Origin: JACVRW01 sp963826165 | Lineage (GTDB): Bacteria > Actinomycetota > Thermoleophilia > Solirubrobacterales > Thermoleophilaceae | Direction of reading: 5' to 3' | DNA length: 64,000 nt | Assembly (NCBI GenBank): GCA_963826165.1 | Contig: CAWGWC010000024.1 | Location: 62,001-126,000 of the forward strand | Part shown: piece after piece, positions 28,926-38,800 of the stretch | Layout: the number at the start of each line of letters is the position of its first letter | How positions within the stretch are numbered: the first letter of the stretch is position 1 | Notes under the pieces: generated by a model | What the model saw: the letters and a program-made list of their open reading frames with translations, nothing else | Told to the model about the DNA's origin: nothing | Databases searched by the model: none | Position numbers and translations under genes: made by a program

Positions 28926-29474
28926 ATGGCGCTTCGCGACACATGGCATCGCACGCTGGTCTACTTCGGCCTCGCCGAAGAGGAGGACCCGCGCTACGAG
29001 TCGGTCGTCAACGAGCCTGAGCCCGAGGCCGAGCTAGAGGACCGCTACCGCGACCGGCCCAACGTGCGCCGGCTGCAGCGGCGCCGGCGTGACGAGTTCG
29101 ACGACATCTTCGCCGACGAGCCTCGCGGCGGCGGACGTGAGACGCGCGTGCTCCGGCCGGTGGGCGGCAACGGGCGCTCTGGTGGCAACGGGGGCGACAT
29201 CCAGGTGCACCTGGTCATTCCCAAGAGCTTCAACGACGCGCAGCAGATCGCCGACCAGTTCAAGGACGCCATCCCGGTGATCCTCAACCTGCAGTCGAGC
29301 GACACCGACCTGTCCAAGCGGCTGATCGATTTCGCGTCGGGGCTGACCTACGCCCTCGACGGCGGGATGCAGCGCATCGCCGACAAGGTCTTCCTCCTCA
29401 CCCCGCGCAACGTCGAGGTCTCCGCCGAGGAGCGCGCGCGGCTGATCGAGAAGGGCTTCTTCAACCAGTCTTGA
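28926..29474 (+). CDS. sepF: cell division protein SepF
   Basis: 182 aa. SepF anchors FtsZ polymers to the membrane. The N-terminal amphipathic segment MALRDTWHRTLVYFGLAEEE is the membrane-targeting helix. An acidic/basic linker with Gly-rich stretch (about 30-95) follows, then the globular DUF552 domain: VHLVIPKSFNDAQQIADQFKD, PVILNLQSSDTDLSKRLIDFASGLTYALDG (about 100-155) and VFLLTPRNVEVS. ATG 28926 is preferred (GGGAG 2 nt upstream) because it puts the amphipathic helix at the N terminus. A TACCAT box lies at 28873-28878. Confidence 0.95.
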   Translation: MALRDTWHRTLVYFGLAEEEDPRYESVVNEPEPEAELEDRYRDRPNVRRLQRRRRDEFDDIFADEPRGGGRETRVLRPVGGNGRSGGNGGDIQVHLVIPKSFNDAQQIADQFKDAIPVILNLQSSDTDLSKRLIDFASGLTYALDGGMQRIADKVFLLTPRNVEVSAEERARLIEKGFFNQS

Positions 29475-29504
29475 CGCCGGCGCCGGGGGCGAATGAGCCC
29501 GCTG

Positions 29505-29510
29505 TAGGCT
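29505..29510 (+). promoter_or_regulatory. -10 box TAGGCT before proC
   Basis: TAGGCT ends 9 nt before the proC ATG; no Shine-Dalgarno is present, so proC may have its own leaderless promoter within the sepF cluster. Confidence 0.4.
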
Positions 29511-29519
29511 TCGCCGCCG

Positions 29520-30278
29520 ATGAAGCTCGGGTTGATCGGTGCAGGAAACATGGCCTCGGCGCTCGCGCGCGGCATCGGCGAACCCGTGCTGGTGGCCGAC
29601 ATCGACTCGGGCAAGGCGGAGGCGCTGGCCGGCGCCCTTGGCGGCGAGGCGGTGAGCTCGAACGCCGAGCTGGCTGAGCGGGCGGATGTCGTCGTGCTCT
29701 GCCACAAGCCCAAGCAGCTCGAGGAGGTGGCCGGCGAGGTGGCCGGGCACACCGGCACGGTCATCTCCATCCTGGCCGCCACCTCGACCGACCAGCTGGC
29801 CGGGGCCTACCCCGGGGCGTCCATCTACCGCTTCATCCCGAACATGCCCGTCGAGGTCCGGCACGGGGTGCTCTGCTACGTGCCCGGGCCCGGCGCCGAC
29901 ACGGGCCCCGAGGCCGAGATACTTGCCCTGATGGGCCGTGTGGGCGAGGTGATCCGACTGACCGACGAGCCGCTGATCGAGCCGGCCATGGCGCTGATGA
30001 GCTGCGCGCCCGCCTTCATGGCCCTCGTGGCCGAGAGCTTCGCCGACGCCGGCGTGGCCCACGGCCTCGACCGTCCCGATGCGCTCCGGATGGTCGTCGA
30101 GACCATGGGCGGGACGGCGGCCTGGCTGGCGCGCCACGACTACGACACCGCCGGGCTGCGAGCTCGCGTGGCCACGCCGGGTGGCACCACCGAGCGTGGG
30201 CTGATCACCCTCGAGGAGCGGGGGATGCGTGAAGCGGCCCAGGCCACCGTCGACAGCGTCGTGGAGGCCACCCGATGA
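29520..30278 (+). CDS. proC: pyrroline-5-carboxylate reductase
   Basis: 252 aa NADPH enzyme for the last step of proline synthesis. Rossmann start MKLGLIGAGNMASALARGI (GxGxMA), VVLCHKPKQLEEV near 57-69, ISILAATS near 82-89, RFIPNMPVEVRHGV near 103-116, and the C-terminal ATPGGTTERGLITLEERGMREA near 221-241 are all diagnostic. It overlaps the yggT gene by 4 bases. The sepF-proC-yggT order is common near the division cluster. Confidence 0.96.
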   Translation: MKLGLIGAGNMASALARGIGEPVLVADIDSGKAEALAGALGGEAVSSNAELAERADVVVLCHKPKQLEEVAGEVAGHTGTVISILAATSTDQLAGAYPGASIYRFIPNMPVEVRHGVLCYVPGPGADTGPEAEILALMGRVGEVIRLTDEPLIEPAMALMSCAPAFMALVAESFADAGVAHGLDRPDALRMVVETMGGTAAWLARHDYDTAGLRARVATPGGTTERGLITLEERGMREAAQATVDSVVEATR

Positions 30279-30562
30279 CGCGCGGCGACATCGCCGACTA
30301 CGTGCGCACGCTGGCGCTGGTGTACCTGGTGCTCATCTTCATCCGGATCATCCTCAGCTGGATCCCGCGCATCCCCTACAACCGGGTGCTCAACGGGTTC
30401 CTGAAGTTCGTGACCGACGTGACGGATCCCTACCTGAACCTCTTCCGGCGCATCCTGCCGCCGGTGCGCATCGGCCCCGGCGCACTCGATCTCAGCCCGA
30501 TCGTCGGCACCTTCGTGCTCATCATCGTGAGCAGCCTGGTGGCCGGCCTCATCGAGGGCTGA
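30275..30562 (+). CDS. YggT family membrane protein
   Basis: 95 aa with two hydrophobic helices (about 8-30 and 72-92) separated by the conserved VTDPYLNLFRRILPPVRIGPGALDLSPI stretch, which defines the YggT family. Family members are linked to septum placement or osmotic shock survival by context and some genetics; mechanism unclear. ATG overlaps the proC stop. It is followed 1 nt later by lspA. Confidence 0.92.
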   Translation: MTRGDIADYVRTLALVYLVLIFIRIILSWIPRIPYNRVLNGFLKFVTDVTDPYLNLFRRILPPVRIGPGALDLSPIVGTFVLIIVSSLVAGLIEG

Positions 30563-30563
30563 C

Positions 30564-31016
30564 GTGGCACGCCTCGGCGGACCGGCCGCCGTTGCGGCCA
30601 CCGCCGCCGTGGTGGTCGCCCTGGACCAGGTGACCAAGCAGCTGGCCGACTCGAACGTGGAGCGGGGGGACGAGGTGAGCGTATTCCCCGGCCTGGCCAT
30701 CACCAACACGCGCAACACGGGCGTGGCCTTCGGCGCCTTCGAGGGCGCGGGCCTCGTGGTGGCGGTGCTGATCGGGGTCTCGCTCGTGCTGCTGCTCGGG
30801 TACTTCTGGCGCCATCGCGCCATGCCGTGGCTGTGGCTACCGGTGGGGATGCTCCTGGGTGGGGCCCTCGGCAATCTCGCCGACCGCGCTCGGGAGGGAG
30901 CCGTGATCGACTTCATCGACCCGGTGGCCTGGCCGGCGTTCAACCTGGCCGACTCGTGCATCGTGGTCGGCGTGTTCGTTTTGCTGTGGGTCGTGGAGAG
31001 AGCATCCAAAGCCTGA
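30564..31016 (+). CDS. lspA: lipoprotein signal peptidase II
   Basis: 150 aa aspartyl membrane protease that removes lipoprotein signal peptides after lipidation. Four hydrophobic helices; family motifs DQVTKQLAD near 21-29, NTRNTGVAFGAF near 48-59, GGALGNLADRAREGAVIDFID near 98-118 (first catalytic Asp) and AFNLADSCIVVGV near 125-137 (second). GTG start with TGACGTGG junction to yggT. Its 3' end overlaps the likely rluD start by 31 bases. Confidence 0.95.
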   Translation: MARLGGPAAVAATAAVVVALDQVTKQLADSNVERGDEVSVFPGLAITNTRNTGVAFGAFEGAGLVVAVLIGVSLVLLLGYFWRHRAMPWLWLPVGMLLGGALGNLADRAREGAVIDFIDPVAWPAFNLADSCIVVGVFVLLWVVERASKA

Positions 31017-31936
31017 GCGCCGGCGAGCAGGACGTGGGCCTGCGCCTCGACGCGTTCCTGGCCGCGCGCGGAGGCGCCCCGTCGCGCGCGGCGGCCCAGC
31101 GTTCGATCGAGGCGGGCGCGGTGACCGTCAACGGCAGGGTGCGCGCGAAGAACCATCGCCTGTCCGCGGGCGACGAGGTCCGCGTCGAATCGTCCGCGGC
31201 CCCCGAGGAGGCGCTCGCCGCGGAGCGGGTGCCGTTCGAGGTGGTCTACGAGGACGACGAGGTGCTGGTGGTGGACAAACCGGCCGGCGTGGTCACCCAT
31301 CCGGCCCCCGGGCACCGCGGCACCACGCTGGCCGAGGCCCTGGCCGGGCGTGTGGCCGGTGGCGCCGACCCTGAACGGGCGGGCATCGTGCACCGCCTGG
31401 ACCGCGACACGTCGGGCCTGATGGTGGTGGCTCGCACCGAAGAGGCGCACGCCGCCCTCCAGCGGATGATGAAGGCCCGCGAGGTCACCCGGGAGTACCT
31501 GGCGCTGGTGACCGGCCATCCCGACGCCGAGCGGGGCACGATCGACGCACCGCTTGGCCGCGATCGCCGGCGTCGCACCGCGATGTCCACCCGGACCGAC
31601 CGCGGTCGCGAGGCGGTCACCCACTTCGAGGTCGTCGAGCGGCTGGCGCGCACCGCGCTGCTGCGGGTGCGGCTCGAGACCGGACGGACCCATCAGATCC
31701 GCGCGCATTTCGAGGCCATCGGCCATCCGGTGTGCGGCGATCGCGCCTACGGAGGGGCCGCGTGCGGCCGCCGCCTGAGCCTCGAACGCCAATTTCTCCA
31801 CGCGTGTCTGTTGATGTTTAAGCACCCGACGACGGGGGAACTTCTGACGTGCGAGTCCAAACCACCCGTCGATCTGCGTCATGCGCTTGATGCAGCGAGA
31901 CGGGAGCCAGTCTCCGGAGGGCCAGACGGGGGCTGA
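30986..31936 (+). CDS. rluD: RluA/RluD family pseudouridine synthase
   Basis: 316 aa. N-terminal S4 domain (GLRLDAFLAARGGAPSRAAAQRSIEAGAVTVNG) followed by the catalytic domain with VLVVDKPAGVVTHP, the active-site GIVHRLDRDTSGLMVVART (catalytic Asp), LETGRTHQIRAHF and HPVCGDRAYGG. It isomerises uridines in 23S rRNA; the exact sites cannot be told from sequence. Start GTG 30986 lacks a ribosome binding site and lies inside lspA, fitting translational coupling; the lspA-rluD order is very common. It ends just before a strong terminator. Confidence 0.92.
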   Translation: MGRGESIQSLSAGEQDVGLRLDAFLAARGGAPSRAAAQRSIEAGAVTVNGRVRAKNHRLSAGDEVRVESSAAPEEALAAERVPFEVVYEDDEVLVVDKPAGVVTHPAPGHRGTTLAEALAGRVAGGADPERAGIVHRLDRDTSGLMVVARTEEAHAALQRMMKAREVTREYLALVTGHPDAERGTIDAPLGRDRRRRTAMSTRTDRGREAVTHFEVVERLARTALLRVRLETGRTHQIRAHFEAIGHPVCGDRAYGGAACGRRLSLERQFLHACLLMFKHPTTGELLTCESKPPVDLRHALDAARREPVSGGPDGG

Positions 31937-31942
31937 AACTAG

Positions 31943-31976
31943 AGCGAGGCGGTCTTCGGACCGCCTCGCTTTTTTA
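31943..31976 (+). terminator. strong rho-independent terminator after rluD
   Basis: A perfect 12-bp stem (AGCGAGGCGGTC / GACCGCCTCGCT) with a TTCG tetraloop is followed by six T residues. It ends the sepF-rluD unit and isolates it from rpsB. Confidence 0.95.
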
Positions 31977-32131
31977 TTGGGTTCGCCTCCGGTGGCTATC
32001 CTTGAACGCCGTTACGCAAAGCAACCCCTCCGGTTGACGACGCGGCCCTGCCCGGGAATCAGACAGCCCGGGTCCGCTGACTCGCCGGTGGGCAGCCAGT
32101 CCAAACCGAGTACGAACAAGGGAGCACCTCT

Positions 32132-33045
<914 letters not shown>

Positions 33046-33046
<1 letters not shown>

Positions 33047-33660
33047 TGAGCATCGCCATTTCGGCTCAAGACGTGAAGGCCCTGCGCGACCGCACGGGAG
33101 CAGGGATGATGGACTCGAAGAAGGCGTTGCAGGAGTCCGGCGGGGACGTCGACAAGGCGATCGAGATCCTGCGCGTCAAGGGTCAGGCCTCAGCGGCCAA
33201 GCGAGGCGGCCGAGCGGCCACCGAGGGCATCGTGACGAGCTACCTCCACGCCGGCGGCAAGATCGGCGTGCTGGTGGAGGTCGACTGCGAGACCGACTTC
33301 GTGGCTCGCACCGAGCCGTTCCAGGAGTTCGCCCGCGATGTGGCGGTGCACGTGGCCGCCGCGCCCGATCTGCGCTACGTCTCAGACGACGAGGTCGAGG
33401 ACGAGTGGCGCGAGGCCGAGCTGCGGGTTTTCCGTGACCAGGCCGCGGCCGAGGGCAAGCCCGAGAACGTCCAGGAGCGGATCGTCGAGGGCAAGCTCAA
33501 GAAGCGGCTCGACGAGGTCGTGCTGCTCCACCAGCGGCACGTGAACGAGGACAAGCACGAGAGCAAGACGCTCGAGGAGCTGCGGGCCGAGCTGGCGGCG
33601 AACACCGGGGAGAACATCGTCATACGGCGCTTCGCGAAGTTCCAGGTCGGCGAGGAGTGA
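33046..33660 (+). CDS. tsf: translation elongation factor Ts
   Basis: 204 aa, the short form typical of actinobacteria and thermophiles. UBA-like N terminus VKALRDRTGAGMMDSKKALQESGGDVDKAIEILR near 10-43, then the core TEGIVTSYLHAGGKIGVLVEVDCETDFVART near 59-89 with the TDFV motif that displaces GDP from EF-Tu. ATG shares a base with the rpsB stop (TGATG) and the end overlaps pyrH by 4 bases. Confidence 0.97.
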
Positions 33661-34385
33661 AGCCCGCCTTCGAGCGGATACTCCTCAAGCTCTCGGGCGA
33701 GGCGCTGCTGGGCGACCTCGAATACGGGGCCGACCCCGATCGCATCGCCGCCATCGCCCGAGAGGTCAAGGCCACGCACGACCGCGGCGTGGAGATCGCG
33801 GTGGTGGTCGGGGGAGGCAACATCTACCGAGGGCTCGCCGGCGCGGCGGCGGGAATGGACCGCGCCACCGGCGACTACATGGGCATGCTGGCCACGGTGC
33901 TCAACGCCCTGGCGCTGCAGGACGCGCTCGAGAGGATCGGCGCGCACACCCGGGTGCAGTCCGCCATCACGATTTCAGAGGTGGCCGAGCCCTACATCCG
34001 CCGCCGGGCCATGCGCCACCTCGAGAAGGGCCGGATCGTGATCTTCGCGGGCGGCACCGGGAACCCGTTCTTCACCACCGACACGGCGGCCGCCCTGCGC
34101 GCGCTTGAGATTCACGCGGAAGCCCTTCTGATGGCCAAGAACGGGGTGCAGGGCGTCTATACGGCGGACCCCCGCACCAATCCCGACGCGCGCTTCATCG
34201 AGGAGATCTCGCACGTCGAGGCCATCGAGCAGCGGCTGGCGGTGATGGACTCCACGGCGCTCTCGCTGTGCATGGACAATTCGCTGCCGATACACGTGTT
34301 CAACATGGACGACGAGGGCAACATCGACCGGATAGTGTCCGGCGAGCGAGTGGGGACGGTGGTGAGGACAGCCGGCGATGAGTGA
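33657..34385 (+). CDS. pyrH: uridylate kinase
   Basis: 242 aa amino-acid-kinase-fold UMP kinase (UMP to UDP with ATP; allosterically regulated by GTP and UTP). Motifs: ILLKLSGEALLG near 8-19, VVVGGGNIYRG near 48-58, DYMGMLATVLNALALQDALE near 74-93, GGTGNPFFTTDTAAALRA near 131-148 and KNGVQGVYTADPRTNPDA near 160-177. GTG start in a 4-base overlap with tsf; its end overlaps frr by 8 bases. Confidence 0.97.
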   Translation: MKPAFERILLKLSGEALLGDLEYGADPDRIAAIAREVKATHDRGVEIAVVVGGGNIYRGLAGAAAGMDRATGDYMGMLATVLNALALQDALERIGAHTRVQSAITISEVAEPYIRRRAMRHLEKGRIVIFAGGTGNPFFTTDTAAALRALEIHAEALLMAKNGVQGVYTADPRTNPDARFIEEISHVEAIEQRLAVMDSTALSLCMDNSLPIHVFNMDDEGNIDRIVSGERVGTVVRTAGDE

Positions 34386-34947
34386 CGAAATCCTCAAGGA
34401 TTTCCTGGACGAGGCGCAGGCTCGAATGGACAAGTCCGTGGAGGCCACGCGCGGCGAGTTCTCCACCGTCCGCACCGGGCGCGCCTCGCCGCACCTGCTC
34501 GACCGCATCGAGGTCGACTACTACGGGGCCAAGACGCCGCTGCGCCAACTGGCGCAGGTGTCGGCCACCGAGGCGCGGCTGCTGACCATCACGCCCTATG
34601 ACAAGAACTCGATCAAGCTGATCGAGAAGGCCATACTCGAGTCGGACGTGGGCCTCACGCCCTCGAACGACGGCAACCTGATCCGCCTGTCGATCCCCGA
34701 GCTCACCGAGGAGCGCCGTCGCGACCTCGTGAAGGTCGTGCACGGGATCGCCGAACAGGGCCGGGTGTCGGTGCGCAACGTGCGTCGTGACGTGATGCAC
34801 GACCTGCGCGAGCTCAAGAACGAGGGCGAGGTGGGCTCCGACGACGAGCATCGTGCCGAGGACGCCCTGCAGAAGCTCACCGACTCCCACGTGGGCGAGA
34901 TCGACACCGCTCTCGCCGGCAAGGAAGAAGAGATCCTCGAGGTGTGA
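34378..34947 (+). CDS. frr: ribosome recycling factor
   Basis: 189 aa, the usual size. It splits post-termination ribosomes with EF-G. Conserved helices: VRTGRASPHLLDRIEVDYYG near 31-50, and RRRDLVKVVHGIAEQGRVSVRNVRRDVMHDLRELK near 112-146, including the RNxRRD motif. ATG start inside the pyrH 3' end; its stop overlaps the uppS GTG by 4 bases. Confidence 0.97.
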   Translation: MSDEILKDFLDEAQARMDKSVEATRGEFSTVRTGRASPHLLDRIEVDYYGAKTPLRQLAQVSATEARLLTITPYDKNSIKLIEKAILESDVGLTPSNDGNLIRLSIPELTEERRRDLVKVVHGIAEQGRVSVRNVRRDVMHDLRELKNEGEVGSDDEHRAEDALQKLTDSHVGEIDTALAGKEEEILEV

Positions 34948-35621
34948 GCGCCGGCCACGCCCGTGCGCGCTACGTGGCCATCATCACCGACGGCAACGGG
35001 CGCTGGGCCGAGAGCCGCGGTCTGCCTGTGCTGGCGGGCCACGAGGCGGGAGCAGACGTGGTCAAGGCCCGGCTTCGTGACGCCGCCGAGCTGGGCATCC
35101 GTGAGCTGACCGTCTATTCGTTCTCCACCGAGAACTGGTCGCGTCCCGCCACGGAGGTCGATGGCCTGATGACCATGTTCGCGCGACGGATCGACCTGGA
35201 GACCCCGGAGCTCGATGAGCAGGGCGTGCGGATGCGCTTCGTCGGCCGGCGCGAGGGCCTCGATGCCGGCCTCGTGGAGCGCATGGAGTGGGCCGAGAAG
35301 ACGACCTCTGCCAACGACCGCATCACGCTGTTCGTGGCCTTCAACTACGGCGGCAGGGCGGAGATCGTGGACGCGGCGCGAACCTTCACTGGTGACAGCG
35401 AAGGGGAGTTCCGCGAGCACCTCTACGCGCCCGACATGCACGATCCCGACCTGCTGATACGAACGAGCGGCGAAGTTCGCATCTCCAACTACCTGCTGTG
35501 GCAGTGCGCGTACTCCGAGTTCGTGTTCCGCGACGAGCTGTGGCCGGACTTCTCGCGTGAGGCCTTCGAGGCCTCGCTGGACGAGTACGAAGCGCGCCGG
35601 CGCCGGTTCGGGGGCCGCTAG
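34944..35621 (+). CDS. uppS: cis-prenyltransferase (undecaprenyl diphosphate synthase family)
   Basis: 225 aa. It builds long-chain polyprenyl diphosphate from isoprenyl units for cell-wall lipid carriers. Catalytic and diphosphate-binding ITDGNGRWAESRGLP (Asp near 16; the usual Met before DGNGRWA is Thr), then LTVYSFSTENWSRP near 54-67, FNYGGRAEIVDAA near 134-146 and the C-terminal IRTSGEVRISNYLLWQCAYSE near 170-190. GTG start in a 4-base overlap with frr; the cdsA start follows after 3 nt. Chain length is not predictable here. Confidence 0.95.
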   Translation: MSAGHARARYVAIITDGNGRWAESRGLPVLAGHEAGADVVKARLRDAAELGIRELTVYSFSTENWSRPATEVDGLMTMFARRIDLETPELDEQGVRMRFVGRREGLDAGLVERMEWAEKTTSANDRITLFVAFNYGGRAEIVDAARTFTGDSEGEFREHLYAPDMHDPDLLIRTSGEVRISNYLLWQCAYSEFVFRDELWPDFSREAFEASLDEYEARRRRFGGR

Positions 35622-35624
35622 CGC

Positions 35625-36536
35625 GTGGCCGCCACCCGCCGGGAACGAGCCTCGGAGGAGGAGGACCTGCGGCTGACCCGCGAGGACGTCGAGCGCCCTC
35701 GCCGGGGAGGGGGCGACCTCGGGCCGCGCATCCTGTTCGCGATCCCGGCGATCGCCTTCGCCCTCTTCATCGTCCTCGAGGGCGGCGAGGTCTTCGCGCT
35801 CGGTCTGCTCGTGCTGGGGGTCGTGGCGCTGCGGGAGCTGTACACGCTCATGGGCCGGGTGCGCCCGCCCGCTCTCGCCGGCTTCCTGGCGCTCGCCGGG
35901 CTGCTGGTGGCGGCGCTCTACGGCGAGCCGCGGCACGTGATCATGGTGCTGGTTGCGGCCGTCCCGGTGACCTTCCTGCTGGCGCTCGTCCGACCGCGCC
36001 GCCAGAACGTGTCCTGGGCCATCGCCGCCACGCTCTTCGGAGTCCTGTGGATCGGCGTGGCCATGGCGCACGCCGTGTGGCTGCGGGAGCTCGTCCAGCC
36101 AGGAGCGGGCGGCGACGACATCGTGATCGGCAAGGGGCTGCTGATCGACGTGCTGATCGCCACCTTCCTTGGTGACACGTTCGCCTACTTCGGGGGGCGC
36201 TTCTACGGCCGGACTCCGCTGGCGCCGCTGATCTCGCCCAACAAGACGCTCGAGGGGCTGGCCATCGGGGTGGTGGGCGGCACGGCCGCCTTCTGGTTCG
36301 CCGGCCTCTACCAGGATTGGCTGACCGGGCCGGACGCCCTGCTGATCGGGGCGCTGGTGGCGATCGCCGCTCCCGTGGGCGACCTGTTCGAGTCGCTGAT
36401 CAAGCGCGACCTGGAGGTCAAGGACACGGGCACCCTGTTCGGCCCCCACGGCGGGGTGCTGGACCGCCTCGACGCCTGCTTCTTCTCCATCCCCGTGGCC
36501 TACTACGCCGCGATCGGCCTGGGCTACGGAGCCTGA
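35625..36536 (+). CDS. cdsA: phosphatidate cytidylyltransferase
   Basis: 303 aa. It makes CDP-diacylglycerol, the entry point to phospholipid synthesis. A charged 35-residue N-terminal arm precedes about eight hydrophobic helices. The CDS family signature is at the C-terminal end: ATFLGDTFAYFGGRFYGRTPLAPLISPNKTLEG near 181-210 and SLIKRDLEVKDTGTLFGPHGGVLDRLDACFFSIP near 262-292, with the metal-binding Asp residues. GTG start 3 nt after uppS. Confidence 0.95.
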   Translation: MAATRRERASEEEDLRLTREDVERPRRGGGDLGPRILFAIPAIAFALFIVLEGGEVFALGLLVLGVVALRELYTLMGRVRPPALAGFLALAGLLVAALYGEPRHVIMVLVAAVPVTFLLALVRPRRQNVSWAIAATLFGVLWIGVAMAHAVWLRELVQPGAGGDDIVIGKGLLIDVLIATFLGDTFAYFGGRFYGRTPLAPLISPNKTLEGLAIGVVGGTAAFWFAGLYQDWLTGPDALLIGALVAIAAPVGDLFESLIKRDLEVKDTGTLFGPHGGVLDRLDACFFSIPVAYYAAIGLGYGA

Positions 36537-36558
36537 CTTCGGGACGGGCGGCCCTCCC

Positions 36559-36564
36559 TACACT
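36559..36564 (+). promoter_or_regulatory. -10 box TACACT before dxr
   Basis: TACACT ends 7 nt before the dxr GTG, with no Shine-Dalgarno; a CTGACT at 36533-36538 could be a -35 at a long 20-nt spacing. Candidate leaderless promoter. Confidence 0.4.
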
Positions 36565-36571
36565 CAAACGG

Positions 36572-37702
36572 GTGCGCAGGATCCTCATAGTCGGCTCCAC
36601 CGGCTCGATCGGAACGCAGGCGCTCGACGTGATCGAGCGCAGCGCCGAGCTCGAGGTGGTCGGCCTCGCCGCATCGGCCAGCTGGGAGCTGCTCGGCCAG
36701 CAGGCGACCCGGCACGGCGTGACGCGGCTTGCTCTGGCCGATCCCGACGCCGCAGCGCGGGCGGGCGAGCACTCGGACGTGGAGGTGTTCGCCGGCCCCG
36801 AGGGGCTCGTCGAGTTGATCACCGACACCGACTGCGATCTCGTGCTCAACGCGCTCGTCGGCTCGGCGGGGCTGGGACCCACCGTGGCCACGCTGGGGGA
36901 GGGGATCGACCTCGCCCTGGCCAACAAGGAGAGCCTCGTGGTGGGCGGCGAGCTGGTGACCGCGCTGGCGGAGGCCACGGGCGCTCAGCTCATCCCGGTG
37001 GACTCCGAGCATTCGGCCCTGCATCAGCTGCTGGCCATGGAGCGCCCCGGCAACGTCGATCGGCTGATCCTCACCGCCAGCGGCGGGCCGTTCCGCGGCC
37101 GGACCGACCTCGACGGGGTCACCCGTGAGGAGGCGCTCGCCCATCCCACCTGGGACATGGGCGGCAAGATCACGATCGACTCGGCCACTCTGATGAACAA
37201 GGGCCTCGAGCTGATCGAGGCGCACCATCTCTTCGGCACGAGCTACGACCGCATCGACGTGGTCGTGCACCCGCAGTCGATCGTCCACGCAGTCATTCAG
37301 CTCAACGACGGCGCCTCGCTGGCCCACCTCGGCTACCCGGACATGCGGGTGCCGATCTCGTACGCGCTTCACCACCCCGATCGCGCCGACGTGCCGCTGC
37401 GCGCGCTCGATCTCGTGGAACTGGGGGCACTGACCTTCGAGGCGCCCGATCTCGACACCTTCGGCTGCCTGCGCCTGGCTCGAGACGCGGCCGAGGCAGG
37501 TGGCACCGCGCCGTGCGTGCTCAACGCCGCCAATGAGGTGGCGGTGCACGCCTTCCTCGCCGGCGATCTCTCCTTCACCGGCATCACCAGGGTGATCGAG
37601 TCCACGCTGTCGGAGCTGCCCGCGCAGCCGGTGCGTCATTTCAGCGATCTCTACGAGGCCGACTCCACGGCCCGCGAGGTGGCGCGGGGGGTGGCCGCGT
37701 GA
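36572..37702 (+). CDS. dxr: 1-deoxy-D-xylulose 5-phosphate reductoisomerase
   Basis: 376 aa MEP-pathway enzyme (DXP to MEP, NADPH- and metal-dependent; fosmidomycin target). N-terminal RRILIVGSTGSIGTQALDVI, ALANKESLVVGGELV near 109-123, IPVDSEHSALHQLL near 137-150, LTASGGPFRGR near 166-176, WDMGGKITIDSATLMNKGLELIEAHHLF near 192-219 (metal Asp and Glu residues) and HPQSIVHAVIQLNDG. GTG 36572 is chosen for the conserved start. Its end overlaps rseP by 4 bases. Confidence 0.97.
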   Translation: MRRILIVGSTGSIGTQALDVIERSAELEVVGLAASASWELLGQQATRHGVTRLALADPDAAARAGEHSDVEVFAGPEGLVELITDTDCDLVLNALVGSAGLGPTVATLGEGIDLALANKESLVVGGELVTALAEATGAQLIPVDSEHSALHQLLAMERPGNVDRLILTASGGPFRGRTDLDGVTREEALAHPTWDMGGKITIDSATLMNKGLELIEAHHLFGTSYDRIDVVVHPQSIVHAVIQLNDGASLAHLGYPDMRVPISYALHHPDRADVPLRALDLVELGALTFEAPDLDTFGCLRLARDAAEAGGTAPCVLNAANEVAVHAFLAGDLSFTGITRVIESTLSELPAQPVRHFSDLYEADSTAREVARGVAA

Positions 37703-38778
37703 GCTGGGTGCTGGCCTTTGTCGGCTTCGCGATGCTCGTGATCCTGCACGAGCTGGGCCACTTCTGGGCGGCCAAGTCGGTGGGCATGCGGGTGGAGAAG
37801 TTCTCGCTGTTCTTCCCGCCGACCCTGTTCAGCGTCAAGCGCGGCGAGACCGAGTACGCAGTCGGCGCGATCCCCGCGGGCGGCTACGTGAAGATCAGCG
37901 GCATGAACCCGTCGGAGGACCTGCCCGACGAGGTTCGCACGCGCGCCTACTACTCGCAGCCAGTCTGGAAGCGGATCACCGTGATCGCGGCCGGGCCCGC
38001 GATGAACCTGCTGCTGGCCTTTCTGCTCCTGTTCGTGTTCATCTTCCTGATCGGCGCGGAGACAGGGTCGCGCAAGGTCGGCACGATCGAGAAGAACTAT
38101 CCCGCGGCCGCGGTGCTCGAGCCGGGCGACAAGCTGGTGGCCGTCGACGGCCGGGGCGGCACGCCGGAAGCGATGTCGAAGCGGATCGCCACCCACAAGT
38201 GCGCGGGGGGCGTCGAGCGCAACGGCTGCAAGGCGACGGAGCCGGCGGAGATCACCGTGCGGCGCGACGGGCGTGAGCGGACGTTCGAGCTCACGCCGGT
38301 CTATGACGACGCGGCGGAACGGACCCGTGTGGGGTTCGCCTACGCGCCCGGCCCGCGCGAGACGTTGCCGCTCGGCGCGTCACTCGACTGGACGGTCGAC
38401 CGCTTCTGGTTCGTCACCCGCGCCACGCTCGAGCTGCCCGCGCGGCTGATCGACGCAGAGCAACGCCAGGAGATCTCCGGGGTGGTGGGCTCCTACGAGG
38501 TCACCCGGCAGACGATCCTCAACGATCTGGCCCAGGTGGTGGGCATCCTGGCGATCATCTCGCTGTCGCTGGCGATCGTGAACCTGTTCCCATTCCTGCC
38601 GCTGGACGGCGGCCACATCTTCTGGGCCATCGTCGAGAAGGTCCGCGGCCGGCCGGTGGCCTTCAGCGTGATGGAACGCGCCGGCGTGGTGGGCTTCATG
38701 CTCGTGATCCTGATCTTCCTGATCGGCCTGTCGAACGACATCGGCCGATTGTCGGGCGAGGGCTTCCAGGTCAGGTAG
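37699..38778 (+). CDS. rseP: site-2 protease family membrane metalloprotease (RseP/M50B)
   Basis: 359 aa intramembrane zinc protease. HELGH at 17-21 in the first helix gives two zinc ligands and the catalytic Glu. A helix near 98-116 follows VIAAGPAMNLLLAF. A PDZ-like domain spans about 125-215 (KNYPAAAVLEPGDKLVAVDGRGG). The third ligand Asp is in FPFLPLDGGHIFW near 296-308. It may cleave anti-sigma factors; an anti-sigma-like membrane protein is encoded at 57796-58779, but a link is only possible. It converges on the collagen-like gene. Confidence 0.94.
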   Translation: MSWVLAFVGFAMLVILHELGHFWAAKSVGMRVEKFSLFFPPTLFSVKRGETEYAVGAIPAGGYVKISGMNPSEDLPDEVRTRAYYSQPVWKRITVIAAGPAMNLLLAFLLLFVFIFLIGAETGSRKVGTIEKNYPAAAVLEPGDKLVAVDGRGGTPEAMSKRIATHKCAGGVERNGCKATEPAEITVRRDGRERTFELTPVYDDAAERTRVGFAYAPGPRETLPLGASLDWTVDRFWFVTRATLELPARLIDAEQRQEISGVVGSYEVTRQTILNDLAQVVGILAIISLSLAIVNLFPFLPLDGGHIFWAIVEKVRGRPVAFSVMERAGVVGFMLVILIFLIGLSNDIGRLSGEGFQVR

Positions 38779-38800
38779 CCCGGCTCAGGGCGCCGGCTAC
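38775..38800. terminator. hairpin spanning both stop codons of rseP and the collagen-like gene
   Basis: GTAGCC(C)GG at 38775-38783 pairs with CCGGCTAC at 38793-38800, one bulged base. The rseP stop (TAG) and the convergent gene's stop (CTA on plus) both sit in the stem. There is no T-run; probably a shared 3'-end structure. Confidence 0.4.
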